Shown here piece by piece: positions 16,937 through 25,470 of a stretch of 46,116 bases of DNA. The first letter of the stretch is position 1; every line of letters starts with the position of its first letter. This stretch comes from Candidatus Babelota bacterium. Its GTDB lineage: Bacteria > Babelota > Babeliae > Babelales > JACPOV01. The DNA lies in the NCBI GenBank assembly GCA_022707425.1, contig JAKJAQ010000006.1:32589-78704 (forward strand), read 5' to 3'. The translations under genes and the position numbers were made by a program. The notes below the pieces were generated by a model that ran no database searches, was not told the origin of the DNA, and saw only the letters and a program-made list of their open reading frames with translations.

Positions 16937-18043
16937 ATGTTCTCATCACACAAACAATTACAAACCGATCTGCGCATTTTTGTTGGCGTCGTTATTGCCC
17001 TTCTTTTGTTGGGCCTTGTCTTTATTTATTCTGCAAGTTCAGTTTTTGCACTCGAAAAATGCGGTTCTGCACACTATTTCATTAAAAAACAATTTGTTGG
17101 ACTCATTCTTGGTGTGTGCGCATTGCTCTGTATGCGTTTTACTCCTCTGTGGCTGATTAAACATATGAGCTCGGTAGCATTTATTGCCACCTTGGGTCTC
17201 ACCGCACTCACATTAGTACCCGCACTCAGCCCTTCAATTCATGGCTCACATCGCTGGCTCAACCTCGGTTTTTTTTCATTTCAGCCGAGTGAGCTGCTTA
17301 AAATTACTTTTATTATTTTTATGGCTTCGTATATTGCTAAACGAAAACAGCGATCCCGCAGTGCTGCGGTAAACTATTTTCCTTTTTTAGCACTTCTTGG
17401 CATCGCCTGTTTGTTGTTGCTCAAACAGCCCGATTTTGGCATGACCGTTACCATTGCACTCACCGTTTTCTTAGTCTTTTTTATCATGCAGATTAACACC
17501 AAACTGTTGTTGTGGGCGGTTGGGTTAAGCATTCCCCTTGGATTAGCGCTCATTTATTTGCGCAGTTACCGCTGGAAACGCATTGTAACGTTTTTCAATC
17601 CATGGAGTGACCCGCAAGGTGCCGGTTTTCAACTCATTCAATCACTCATTGCAATTGGTTCGGGGAGTTGGTGGGGAGTGGGCATTGCCAATTCACGCCA
17701 AAAGTTTTTTTATCTGCCCATGCAACACACCGATTTTATTTTTGCGATAATTGCTGAAGAAACTGGTTTTATCGGCGCACTATTTTTGATTTTTCTGTAT
17801 GTACTTTTTTTGTATGTTGGCATTCGCATTGCGTGGCGAATGACCGATTTGTTTAGCATTATCGTCACACTCGGATTTGTCATCATGACCAGTTTGCAAG
17901 CAACGATTAATATTGCCGTTACCACCGGTTTGCTGCCCACCAAAGGAATCGGGTTGCCGTTTGTCAGTTATGGTAATTCATCGCTTATTTGCAGCCTAGC
18001 TATGGTTGGCCTCATTATGAACTGCGTCGCCGATTCGCGCTAA
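16937..18043 (+). CDS. ftsW: Peptidoglycan glycosyltransferase FtsW (SEDS family)
   Basis: 368 residues with about ten membrane helices. SEDS proteins polymerise lipid II glycan strands; FtsW acts in division with a partner class B PBP. Motifs: IYSASSVFA near the start, GSHRWLNLGFFSFQPSELLK, LKQPDFG, RIVTFFNPWSDPQGAGFQLIQSLIAIGSG, the catalytic-region HTDFIFAIIAEE (D266), and TGLLPTKGIGLPFVSYGNSS near the end. The last motif with Gly-Asn-Ser-Ser and the division-type GSGSWWGVG favour FtsW over RodA, but this is not decisive. ATG 16937 is chosen from the promoter distance; no clear ribosome binding site precedes it, and a TTG at 16919 is an alternative. Confidence 0.9.
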   Translation: MFSSHKQLQTDLRIFVGVVIALLLLGLVFIYSASSVFALEKCGSAHYFIKKQFVGLILGVCALLCMRFTPLWLIKHMSSVAFIATLGLTALTLVPALSPSIHGSHRWLNLGFFSFQPSELLKITFIIFMASYIAKRKQRSRSAAVNYFPFLALLGIACLLLLKQPDFGMTVTIALTVFLVFFIMQINTKLLLWAVGLSIPLGLALIYLRSYRWKRIVTFFNPWSDPQGAGFQLIQSLIAIGSGSWWGVGIANSRQKFFYLPMQHTDFIFAIIAEETGFIGALFLIFLYVLFLYVGIRIAWRMTDLFSIIVTLGFVIMTSLQATINIAVTTGLLPTKGIGLPFVSYGNSSLICSLAMVGLIMNCVADSR

Positions 18044-18089
18044 TAAATTATTAATACTCAAATAGAATTTAATCGCCCAAATGGGCCTG

Positions 18090-18119
18090 TTGACACATTC
18101 TTTTATTATTTGGTAAGCT
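18090..18119 (+). promoter_or_regulatory. Promoter candidate for exported gene at 18157
   Basis: Perfect TTGACA (18090-18095), an 18-nt spacer and TAAGCT (18114-18119). A start near 18126 gives a leader of about 31 nt. A small GC-rich inverted repeat (GCCCA/TGGGC, 18075-18086) sits just in front and could be an operator or the end of the ftsW transcript; it has no T-run. Confidence 0.45.
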
Positions 18120-18156
18120 ATATTATATTTGAATTTTTTTACAAAATGGATCAGTT

Positions 18157-19017
18157 ATGCGTTTATTTTTATTCTTATCGTTAATTATCATAGGCCATTC
18201 TGCATTTTGCATGGATCAATCTGGCAAAAATAATATTAATTCAGCAAAAGAACTGGTTGAGAAGTATGGAAAATTAATTTTCTCACACCAGAATCAAATT
18301 AATCATTTTACACCACAACAGATGAAAAAAATTATTAGAGAACGAGATTGTTTTGTCGTACCCCTTTCTTTTGATGATATTCCACATGATGTGAGAAACA
18401 TTATTTTAAATGAATATCAAAAAAATGGTGCACGAATAGCACCTATTTGGGACAAAGAAAAACAACAGTTAACTATTATGACCTTTGCTCCTGATAAGGC
18501 AAAAGAAACTCCAATCATTAATGATCCTCAAGCACTTGAGAAGTTTAACGCGCGTTTAACCAATGATGTTCAAACTGGTGCATTGTTAACTGAACAACAA
18601 TTTAATAATATTAAAGATGTTCATTATGCTGTATGGAGCAACAAGCCATTTCATTCTAAATTTTTTGGTGCACCAATTGACAAAAGAAAAGAAGAAATGA
18701 ACAATTGTCACATGCAAAAAAGTCATGCAGATATTAAGTCGGTTCGTAGACTTGAAAAAACTCGCGGCCACTATTTAATTGAATTCAATCTCTATTTTTC
18801 GATGCAACAAAATGGAAAAACTGGAATTTTGAGTGCAGAAGACACTAAACAATTGGCACTCTATGATTCAGTATCTAAAAAAACTACCTATCTTGGTTGT
18901 CCTGACCCAAGCTGGAAAAACTTTGATAGCGTCAAATCTGTAAACGTAGAACCGATCTTGGCTACAAAACTGTTCAGAAAAACCCTACAAGAAATTGACA
19001 CTAAAAATAATAAGTAA
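18157..19017 (+). CDS. Exported hypothetical protein
   Basis: 286 residues. The signal peptide (about 1-18) ends Ala-Phe-Cys-Met, followed by Asp-Gln-Ser. The mature part is Lys/Asn/Gln-rich with only three or four cysteines, includes FDDIPHDVRNIILNEYQKNG (residues 71-90) that resembles an F-box-like or LRR-cap helix, and a mixed alpha/beta C-terminal half (GHYLIEFNLYFSM). No transmembrane segment follows the signal. The next gene, 69 nt further, also starts with a signal and has DTPFARIVDDVKNLIFHHY, a similar short helix near its mature N-terminus, so both may share an N-terminal module. No family identified. Confidence 0.85.
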   Translation: MRLFLFLSLIIIGHSAFCMDQSGKNNINSAKELVEKYGKLIFSHQNQINHFTPQQMKKIIRERDCFVVPLSFDDIPHDVRNIILNEYQKNGARIAPIWDKEKQQLTIMTFAPDKAKETPIINDPQALEKFNARLTNDVQTGALLTEQQFNNIKDVHYAVWSNKPFHSKFFGAPIDKRKEEMNNCHMQKSHADIKSVRRLEKTRGHYLIEFNLYFSMQQNGKTGILSAEDTKQLALYDSVSKKTTYLGCPDPSWKNFDSVKSVNVEPILATKLFRKTLQEIDTKNNK

Positions 19018-19086
19018 CCTTTTTTTCTATCATCTCCTGCATATTCTTCTTTATAGTAATAAATAAGGGATAACGGGGGGGGAGAT

Positions 19087-20676
19087 ATGATAAAACGGGA
19101 CACGATGGTGCTCCTGTTGATACTTTTTTGCCGGGTATTAACAGCAATGGAGCATACTCATAATACATTGATACAAACAAATACCGTTCCGCCATTACTT
19201 GATACACCTTTTGCCCGTATTGTTGATGATGTTAAAAATCTTATTTTTCATCACTATCAATTAGCAAATGGCAAATCGTTTATTTCTGACCAGTTCTATG
19301 TTCGATTCGGAAAAAGAAAGGCATATATTGAAATTCCAACACCAATTGAACAGTTTCCGCGTCAGCGACATGCTTTTTATCAAATTGAGGAAGGGTTACC
19401 TGGGTTAAACTCGTTAAATTTTGAGTTCATAAAAAAAAAGTTTCGCACCTATTATATTATAGAAAAAAGTTGGGAAAACCCAGTAGCCTTATTTTCAGAA
19501 AAACGTAACGTTGACCTTCAATCAAACTATCTGCCGGTCCCTTCACAGGCTATTATTAACAATAACGGTTTTGTCGCATTTCAAGTTATAAAGCCATCTT
19601 CCACGAGTAAAATTTATCTGATCAATATTGACAAGATAATTAAACGTTCTACCGTCGATTATTTAGCGCACTCTCTGTTCAACAAGAAAAAACTGCTTAA
19701 TTTAGGCAAGAAAGAATTTCTTGCTGCCGGCATTTCTCCTTTTGCACAAATGATATTGACCCTTTCGCGAAATCCAGAAAGACAACATATCGTTCGCATA
19801 CGCAGTTTTTCTGGTAATAGCGACAAATCCAAAAAAATATCATTTGATAAAAATCTTGCTGTGCGATCATTATGGTGGGGGCCACAGAACAGTATTATTG
19901 CGTATCTTTTAAAATCGAAATCGTTATCAATTGGGCAAGTACAAGATGAACAATCGGTCGAGAGTTATTTAATTATTTATGATACAAAAAATGATATGGT
20001 ACATCAGCACATTGATCTTGGCAAGTGGATAAACGACGATCCAGAAGGAGAGCGTTTTTTTCAAAATGCTCAACAATTTTATCGTTTTTATCTGAAAAAT
20101 GATCAAAACAATATCGATAATGAACAGGAACATGCAGAAACCCACGTTGGTAAGCGAGCATCGCCACTTATTAATCGTGCTACTTTTTTATATCCTACGC
20201 AACGGTTTGTCGATCTTCAATTCTCAGTAGAAATTGCATTTGGCAAGGCCATTACTATTCATGATTTTTTAACTGCATTTCCTGCCTATGTTCTGTATGA
20301 TTATGAACAAAAAAAGTTATTTACGATCGATACACCAACAGAGCGAGTTCTCGATGTTTCAAGGCGTAAAAGCACTCATAGTTTAACAGTTTCTTCCAAT
20401 GCTGATTTAAAAAAGATGGTCTATTATTTTATTAACAATCCCGGTCATTTATTTCTCATCAATGAAGCATATAATTGGTTACATGATGAAAATCGCTCAA
20501 CTGATCAAGGTAACGAAATTCTTAAACTTATTCACAATAAAAATTTAGTATCTAATAAATGGCAATTATTGTGGGCTGCAACGGTTGGCAAAAAATATGA
20601 TAATAATTATTTTAGAAAAATACATGAATTAGTTAAGAATGGTACCAGTGGTCAATCACCTAAGAATCGCTCATAA
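19087..20676 (+). CDS. Exported hypothetical protein, possible beta-propeller
   Basis: 529 residues. The signal peptide (about 1-20) ends Leu-Thr-Ala-Met, then Glu-His-Thr. A helix with FARIVDDVKNLIFHHYQ follows. The central part (residues 130-330) has recurring short strands such as FVAFQVI, KIYLINID, QMILTLSRNPERQHIVRI, RSLWWGPQNSIIAYLL and SYLIIYDTKND; such strand-turn units occur in WD40/TolB-like propellers, but the repeats are too loose to prove it. A strong GGGGGGAG site precedes the ATG. It converges with the LigD polymerase gene and overlaps it by 17 nt. Role unknown. Confidence 0.85.
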   Translation: MIKRDTMVLLLILFCRVLTAMEHTHNTLIQTNTVPPLLDTPFARIVDDVKNLIFHHYQLANGKSFISDQFYVRFGKRKAYIEIPTPIEQFPRQRHAFYQIEEGLPGLNSLNFEFIKKKFRTYYIIEKSWENPVALFSEKRNVDLQSNYLPVPSQAIINNNGFVAFQVIKPSSTSKIYLINIDKIIKRSTVDYLAHSLFNKKKLLNLGKKEFLAAGISPFAQMILTLSRNPERQHIVRIRSFSGNSDKSKKISFDKNLAVRSLWWGPQNSIIAYLLKSKSLSIGQVQDEQSVESYLIIYDTKNDMVHQHIDLGKWINDDPEGERFFQNAQQFYRFYLKNDQNNIDNEQEHAETHVGKRASPLINRATFLYPTQRFVDLQFSVEIAFGKAITIHDFLTAFPAYVLYDYEQKKLFTIDTPTERVLDVSRRKSTHSLTVSSNADLKKMVYYFINNPGHLFLINEAYNWLHDENRSTDQGNEILKLIHNKNLVSNKWQLLWAATVGKKYDNNYFRKIHELVKNGTSGQSPKNRS

Positions 20677-21577
20677 GTTGATCAAGTTTTTTTCGTGCTT
20701 TTTTGAGTGATTGTTTTGTTTTGAAAAAATCTTTCCATGGATCGCCAACTTTTTTTAATCGCGCAAAAATGTTGTTGATATTGTATTTTTGCGAAGAATC
20801 GAGTGTATCTGATTCTACTTCTTTCCACGCAAGCGGTGTTGCAATCGGTGCACCTGGTTTTGGCCTTACTCCAAAGGGCGTAACTGCCGTTGCACCAAAT
20901 CCATTGCGCAAATAATCGATAAATACCTTTTTACCTCGCTTGTTTTTGCGTAGTTCAAGCGTTGTTGTTTTCGGGTTTTGTGAGACAACCAATTCCGCTA
21001 CGTGATATGCAAAATCACGAACCGCATCATAATCTTCTTTTGCATTGAGTGGTACCACCACATGCACGCCATGAGACCCAGTGGTCATGACAAATGATTT
21101 AAGATCAAGCTCATCTAAAACTGCTTTTACTGCTAATGCAGTTTGTTTTACTAAATCAAACCGTTTTACATCTGAAGGATCAATATCAAAAATCATCCGA
21201 TCGGGATAAGCAAGATTACTTGTTTTACTTAACCATAAATGTGGAGTAATGCAATTTTGATTTGCTAAATAAACAAGCGTGGCTGCGTTATTACACACCA
21301 CATAATTAGTAAAGCCACCTTCCTCTTTTTTTACTTTCGCTCGTTTGATCCACGAAGGAAAATAGGCCGGTGCATCTTTATGATAAAATCCCTCTTCTTT
21401 GATTCCGTAGGGATAACGCACCATCGTGAGCGGCCGATTTTTCATATAGGGTAAAATATACTGAGCAACATCGTAATAATAGTGTACCAAATCACCTTTA
21501 GTAATCTTGGAAGGTGCAAACAGTATTTTTTCAGGATGCGTAATTTCTATTTTGTGTTGATTTGATTCAATAAACAT
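20660..21577 (-). CDS. ligD: LigD-type polymerase/primase domain protein
   Basis: 305 residues, the polymerase module of the NHEJ ligase LigD (archaeo-eukaryotic primase superfamily) as a stand-alone gene. It adds nucleotides, often ribonucleotides, at broken DNA ends. The N-terminal part has THPEKILFAPSKITKGDLVHYY and RPLTMVRYPYG; the catalytic Asp pair is in FDIDPSD (near residue 130), followed by TTGSHGVHVVVPL and later FIDYLRNG, TPFGVRPKPGAPIATPL. ATG 21575-21577 has AAGGAG six bases in front; a longer frame to 21676 overlaps the previous gene and is rejected. It is 10 nt after the phosphoesterase gene. Neither a ligase domain nor Ku is in the window. Confidence 0.92.
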   Translation of the reverse strand: MFIESNQHKIEITHPEKILFAPSKITKGDLVHYYYDVAQYILPYMKNRPLTMVRYPYGIKEEGFYHKDAPAYFPSWIKRAKVKKEEGGFTNYVVCNNAATLVYLANQNCITPHLWLSKTSNLAYPDRMIFDIDPSDVKRFDLVKQTALAVKAVLDELDLKSFVMTTGSHGVHVVVPLNAKEDYDAVRDFAYHVAELVVSQNPKTTTLELRKNKRGKKVFIDYLRNGFGATAVTPFGVRPKPGAPIATPLAWKEVESDTLDSSQKYNINNIFARLKKVGDPWKDFFKTKQSLKKARKKLDQLMSDS

Positions 21578-21587
21578 TACACTCTCC

Positions 21588-22247
21588 TTATTTGTTCTCG
21601 CGAGCAATTTGTTGCATGGTGCGTTTACTGAGAGCAGAACGTTGATTGATTTTTGACTTAGGCGTTCCTGGCACATCTTTCATTTTTATCATCAGCCATT
21701 CATTTTTGGTGTCCGGTTTTTTGAATTTGATGAGTGCGAAATTCCCTTTTAATTTCGCGCCATCCAAATTTACTTCAACTTGTCCATTTTTCAGTGATTG
21801 TTCAATTGGTACTATTTTTTCATTGTGTGTTTTAATATTGTTGAAAGTGCCATAATCCCACACCATGACCGTGCCGCCGCCATATTCCCCTTGTGGGATA
21901 ATTCCTTCAAACTGTGCATAGCTCATTGGATGATCTTCGGTCATGATTGCTAAATGTTTTTCACCAACTTTTGTAGGTGGCCCTTTTGGCACGGCCCATG
22001 AAACGAGGACGCCATTAATTTCGAGTCGAAAATCGTAATGCAGATGCGATGCTGCATGTTTTTGAATCACAAAAATCCGTTTATTTTTTTCTTTTTTCTT
22101 TGTTATTTTTCCGCTTGGTTCAGGAGTTTTTGAAAAATTACGTTTCGATTGGTAGTTGGTTAATTTTTTTTTAGTCGTAGCCATTGTTTTATTTTGTACT
22201 CCGCTAATTATTAATCCAATTCCAATAATGAATAGTATTTTTTTCAT
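21588..22247 (-). CDS. LigD-type 3'-phosphoesterase protein with signal-like N-terminus
   Basis: 219 residues. The core is the LigD 3'-phosphoesterase domain, which trims 3' ends at double-strand breaks. KRNFSKTPEPSG (35-46) is the usual start of the domain; the metal ligands are H64, H70 and D72 with R74 in KHAASHLHYDFRLE, followed by DHPMSYAQFEGIIPQGEYGGG and LIKFKKPDTKNEWLMIK. Ahead of this lie 21 residues (MKKILFIIGIG... to Asn-Lys-Thr) that look like a signal peptide, which is unexpected for a DNA repair enzyme. A second ATG at 22182-22184 (MATTKKK) would remove it; neither ATG has a clear ribosome binding site. Upstream of the polymerase gene, same strand. Confidence 0.88.
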   Translation of the reverse strand: MKKILFIIGIGLIISGVQNKTMATTKKKLTNYQSKRNFSKTPEPSGKITKKKEKNKRIFVIQKHAASHLHYDFRLEINGVLVSWAVPKGPPTKVGEKHLAIMTEDHPMSYAQFEGIIPQGEYGGGTVMVWDYGTFNNIKTHNEKIVPIEQSLKNGQVEVNLDGAKLKGNFALIKFKKPDTKNEWLMIKMKDVPGTPKSKINQRSALSKRTMQQIARENK

Positions 22248-22398
22248 ATGTTTTTATTAATGAGTTATAAATTGTATTATATTGTTCATACCTTTTTTTA
22301 CTTACTTGCCACAATTGTTTGCAACGCAGAAATAAAAGATGCGTAGGAATGCACTATTTTGTACAACATAATTTTGAATTATCAGACACATAAAATGC

Positions 22399-22427
22399 AA
22401 AAAAAGAGCGGGGAAAATTCCCCGCTC
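22399..22427 (-). terminator. Intrinsic terminator after the gene at 22456
   Basis: A GC-rich inverted repeat GAGCGGGGAA/TTCCCCGCTC (22406-22427) followed on the minus strand by seven T (22405-22399). It lies 29 nt beyond the stop of the membrane-protein gene at 22456 and insulates the LigD genes from it. Confidence 0.9.
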
Positions 22428-22455
22428 AAAACTATTTTTTAGAAAAAACGCTTAG

Positions 22456-23316
22456 TTATGCTGTTTTTTCTTGATTGCCAAATGTTGGAAGAGATGGTAT
22501 TGCATTTTTCACCAATTGTGGAAAGTTTTGCAATTTGGTTTTTACGCCATCAAAAAAATTCATTACCATTTCTTTATCTGCACCAGCCAAGTACAGAGCC
22601 CCTGCTGCTGCAGAAAGACCTGCAACACCGGTAACTGCCGCTGCACACCATGGATGATTTTTCATCGAAACACCAATTTTTCTCAACGTACCTTTTTTGT
22701 AAAGCACGTAGCAGAAGGTACCAATTGCCAATACGCCGATCGCCCCTGCACCATATAATACTTGTTGGTTGTGTCCTAATGCACTGAAACTAAACCAGCT
22801 ATCTTTATTCACTGATTCTTGATTTTGAGTAGATTCCTGATTGTTATTATTATTCTTTGGTTCTTCCGCTGTATCAATCTTCGGAGCTGAAGCGGCTGCA
22901 ACTGCTGCTTGATTGCTATTCTGAGTTTCAATAACTCTTACAGCTTCTATTTTTTGTTCTATGTTCTCAGCTGCTAACGTTACAGCTGCTTGAGAGACTT
23001 GCGGAGCGGATACTGAATTATGGGTAGAAGCTACAGATGAATTGTTCGTATCCGTATTTTCATCAGCACGCGGACCGAAACCAAATTTCTGCATCATATT
23101 TTTCGCTTTGATCCATGCTTCATGAGCTGTATTTTCAAGTGTTTCATGCAAAGCAAAATTAATCTCATTACTTTCATTTTTCTTTGCTTCTTCAACAGAT
23201 TTACTTAAATTTTCATCGCCCATTGCGCTCAATGAAAACGCGTTCAAAGCGAAAACCATCCCTAAACCAATGCTTAATACTCTCTCTCTTTTTGCATTAA
23301 CTCCATGATGTATCAT
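22456..23316 (-). CDS. Exported/membrane hypothetical with two C-terminal helices
   Basis: 286 residues. A basic N-terminus and hydrophobic core (about 13-31) end in Leu-Ser-Ala-Met, then Gly-Asp-Glu. Residues 35-190 are acidic, Asn/Gln/Ser-rich and mostly disordered. Two hydrophobic helices follow (about 192-212, with YGAGAIGVLAIGTFCYVLY, and 225-245, WCAAAVTGVAGLSAAAG), then an amphipathic tail. GGGAT precedes the ATG at 23314-23316. It is 37 nt after the gene at 23354 and ends before a strong terminator, so it is the last gene of the pepA transcript. No family recognised; topology suggests a large periplasmic loop. Confidence 0.85.
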   Translation of the reverse strand: MIHHGVNAKRERVLSIGLGMVFALNAFSLSAMGDENLSKSVEEAKKNESNEINFALHETLENTAHEAWIKAKNMMQKFGFGPRADENTDTNNSSVASTHNSVSAPQVSQAAVTLAAENIEQKIEAVRVIETQNSNQAAVAAASAPKIDTAEEPKNNNNNQESTQNQESVNKDSWFSFSALGHNQQVLYGAGAIGVLAIGTFCYVLYKKGTLRKIGVSMKNHPWCAAAVTGVAGLSAAAGALYLAGADKEMVMNFFDGVKTKLQNFPQLVKNAIPSLPTFGNQEKTA

Positions 23317-23353
23317 GAGTATCCCTTTTGATTATAAATAGTAAAAAAATAAT

Positions 23354-23818
23354 TTATTTTGAATGATGCGTTGAATACCAACCAAAACCACACAAGCTAG
23401 CAACGATCACACCACCAATGATAATTTTCTTTTGGTGACGCTCAAAAAAAGACATTTCTTGTGGTATGGATGGAATATGAGTGCTACCAACTTCATTTAC
23501 AAATTCATCACGCTTGATCTCGTTCACGCCATTAGTTGGTAGTTGTTCGAGTTCATTTTTCTGTTCAACAACTCCTTGTGCTAGTTCTTCTTTTTTAACA
23601 GATTGCATTACCTCTAAGTCAGCTCGTTGTTCTTCTATTTCTCTTATTCTTTCTTCAACTTGCTTCGGGTTCTTAACCCAATTATCTTTGTTAGTTAATT
23701 TTATTTTTAATTTGACTGAACGATCACCCCAGCGTGGTCCCAAAAAGTTTTCTTCTTCATACGCACATGCAGCTGTTGCAATCAAAAGCATTGCTGCAAC
23801 TAAATTTAATTTCATCAT
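23354..23818 (-). CDS. Exported single-helix anchored hypothetical
   Basis: About 154 residues. The signal peptide ends near Ala-Cys-Ala; an acidic, Glu/Lys/Gln-rich coiled region (about 45-95) is followed by a C-terminal hydrophobic helix (about 130-147, IIIGGVIVASLCGFGWY) and a His/Ser/Lys end, giving a periplasmic protein with a C-terminal anchor. Several starts are possible: ATG at 23828, 23818 and 23815; the pair MM at 23818/23815 follows GGAAAA and is preferred. It starts 18 nt after pepA. The C-terminal anchor resembles in plan that of the next gene. Function unknown. Confidence 0.75.
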   Translation of the reverse strand: MMKLNLVAAMLLIATAACAYEEENFLGPRWGDRSVKLKIKLTNKDNWVKNPKQVEERIREIEEQRADLEVMQSVKKEELAQGVVEQKNELEQLPTNGVNEIKRDEFVNEVGSTHIPSIPQEMSFFERHQKKIIIGGVIVASLCGFGWYSTHHSK

Positions 23819-23835
23819 TATTTTTTCCATGTATG

Positions 23836-25362
23836 TTATTTTGTTTTTGTCCAATTCATCGCCAACGCAACAAGCAAACGCATTCCTGCACCAGTTGCAC
23901 CAGTGTCATAGTAACTAATATCAGGAACCGCAAATGCTGAACCTGCAATATCTAGATGCGCCCACGGTGTTTCATCCACAAACGCTTGCAAGAAAAATGC
24001 TGCAGTAATGGCACCTGCTCGATATTTTGCATTACCACTATTACACAAATCAGCAACATCGGCACGCACAGCTGCTTTAAAATCGTTGTCCATCGGCAAA
24101 CGCCAAACGCGGTCACCAGTCAATTGTGCTGCTTTTTCAATTCGCTGTGCCATATCATCATGCTGCGTCATTAATCCGGTAAAGAATGGCCCAAGTGCAT
24201 AGGAGCATGCGCCAGTTAATGTAGCAATATCAATCATTGCATCTGGCTTGTAATGCTTTACTGCATAGGCAAGTGCATCGGCCAAAATGAGTCGCCCTTC
24301 AGCATCGGTATTTTTTACTTCTGCTGTTTTTCCGTTGTAAAAACGAATAACATCACCGGGTTTGGTTGCGGTACCACTTGGTAAATTTTCAGAAGTTGGC
24401 ATCAACGCAATAATATTCACGTCTGGTTTGAACTGCGCAAGAACTTGCATTGCACCAATAACTGCCGCTGCGCCAGCCATGTCATCTTTCATGGTTTCCA
24501 TCGCTGTTGCAGGTTTAATGCTCAATCCACCTGAATCAAAGGTAATTCCTTTACCAACAAACGCAATTGTTGGTGCATCATTTTTTGCAGTACGATATTC
24601 TAAAATTGCAAGCTTACAATCTTCATGCGAACCGGCAGAAACAGCACCTAAACCGCCCATGCCCATTGCCACAATTTCTTTTTCACCAAAAACGGTCGCT
24701 TTTAAACCAAATTCATTGGCAACATCTTGCGCATAACCGGCCAACATAGCTGGCGTTAAACGTGACGGTGGTGTATCAACCCAGTGGCGAACTTTATTAA
24801 TTGCTTGTGCAATAATTGAGCCGTGCGCAATACCGTCTTCAAGTTCTTGACGATTTGCATGAGCCGATACGCAACAATCAATCGACAATTCTTTGCGCAC
24901 CTTGTTTTTTTGATCAGAAATAAAATCGTCAAAACGGTATGCAGCCATCGAGGCACTAATGACCATTTGTTCTGCAACATAATAATCTGATTGCCCAAAG
25001 AGAGTTGCGGCTGGCAGATCAAGAGAACATGCATCAATTTTTCTACTTTGCATTGCACGAACTAACGATCCGCATGCACGGCGAAATTGTTCAATATCAA
25101 TCTTGTTGTGTTTGTTAATCTTACCAAGGCCTACACAAAAAATTGTTTTAGGCTGACCATTAACTGAAATTGCTATTGGTGCAACTTTTCCTTGCTGTCC
25201 AGAAAAATCAACTTGCTTTAAATAGGCTTCAAGTGCCGGAAAATAACGACGAGAAACTTCTTCTAATTCTTTAGAAAATGGTTGCTCGCTCGCGATAAAA
25301 AAAGCAAGGCTTAGCGCTTTTGATTCTGCCAAACAACAACTTGCAAAACGAAACGTAATCAT
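23836..25362 (-). CDS. pepA: Leucyl aminopeptidase (M17 family)
   Basis: 508 residues, typical M17. It removes N-terminal residues from peptides in the cytosol using two metal ions. The catalytic C-terminal domain has VGKGITFDSGGLSIKP (Lys and Asp ligands), the family signature NTDAEGRLILADAL at about residue 350 with its Asp/Glu ligands and Arg, then DIATLTGAC and DTPWAHLDIAGSAF near the end. The N-terminal domain is shorter and less conserved, as usual. ATG at 25360-25362 has GGACC upstream. It heads a run of three minus-strand genes after the terminator of the giant gene. Confidence 0.95.
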   Translation of the reverse strand: MITFRFASCCLAESKALSLAFFIASEQPFSKELEEVSRRYFPALEAYLKQVDFSGQQGKVAPIAISVNGQPKTIFCVGLGKINKHNKIDIEQFRRACGSLVRAMQSRKIDACSLDLPAATLFGQSDYYVAEQMVISASMAAYRFDDFISDQKNKVRKELSIDCCVSAHANRQELEDGIAHGSIIAQAINKVRHWVDTPPSRLTPAMLAGYAQDVANEFGLKATVFGEKEIVAMGMGGLGAVSAGSHEDCKLAILEYRTAKNDAPTIAFVGKGITFDSGGLSIKPATAMETMKDDMAGAAAVIGAMQVLAQFKPDVNIIALMPTSENLPSGTATKPGDVIRFYNGKTAEVKNTDAEGRLILADALAYAVKHYKPDAMIDIATLTGACSYALGPFFTGLMTQHDDMAQRIEKAAQLTGDRVWRLPMDNDFKAAVRADVADLCNSGNAKYRAGAITAAFFLQAFVDETPWAHLDIAGSAFAVPDISYYDTGATGAGMRLLVALAMNWTKTK

Positions 25363-25414
25363 ACTGGTCCTAACTCATTCACACATTTTTTTTCAAAACT
25401 GGTTACAGTATATC

Positions 25415-25445
25415 AAAAAATGGCCGAGTTTCTACTCGGCCATTT
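25415..25445 (-). terminator. Intrinsic terminator after the giant exported gene
   Basis: A 12-bp stem (25418-25429 with 25434-25445), loop TTCT, followed on minus by a T-run to 25415. It lies 26 nt beyond the stop of the 1,920-aa gene and upstream of pepA. The loop-proximal part CCGAGT/ACTCGG is GC-rich. Confidence 0.9.
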
Positions 25446-25470
25446 GTCAATCGCACACAGAGTACGTTTT

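Noticed and set aside
25445-25450. TTGACA on minus upstream of pepA
   Set aside because: It lies at the base of the terminator hairpin and has no -10 box at 16-18 nt.
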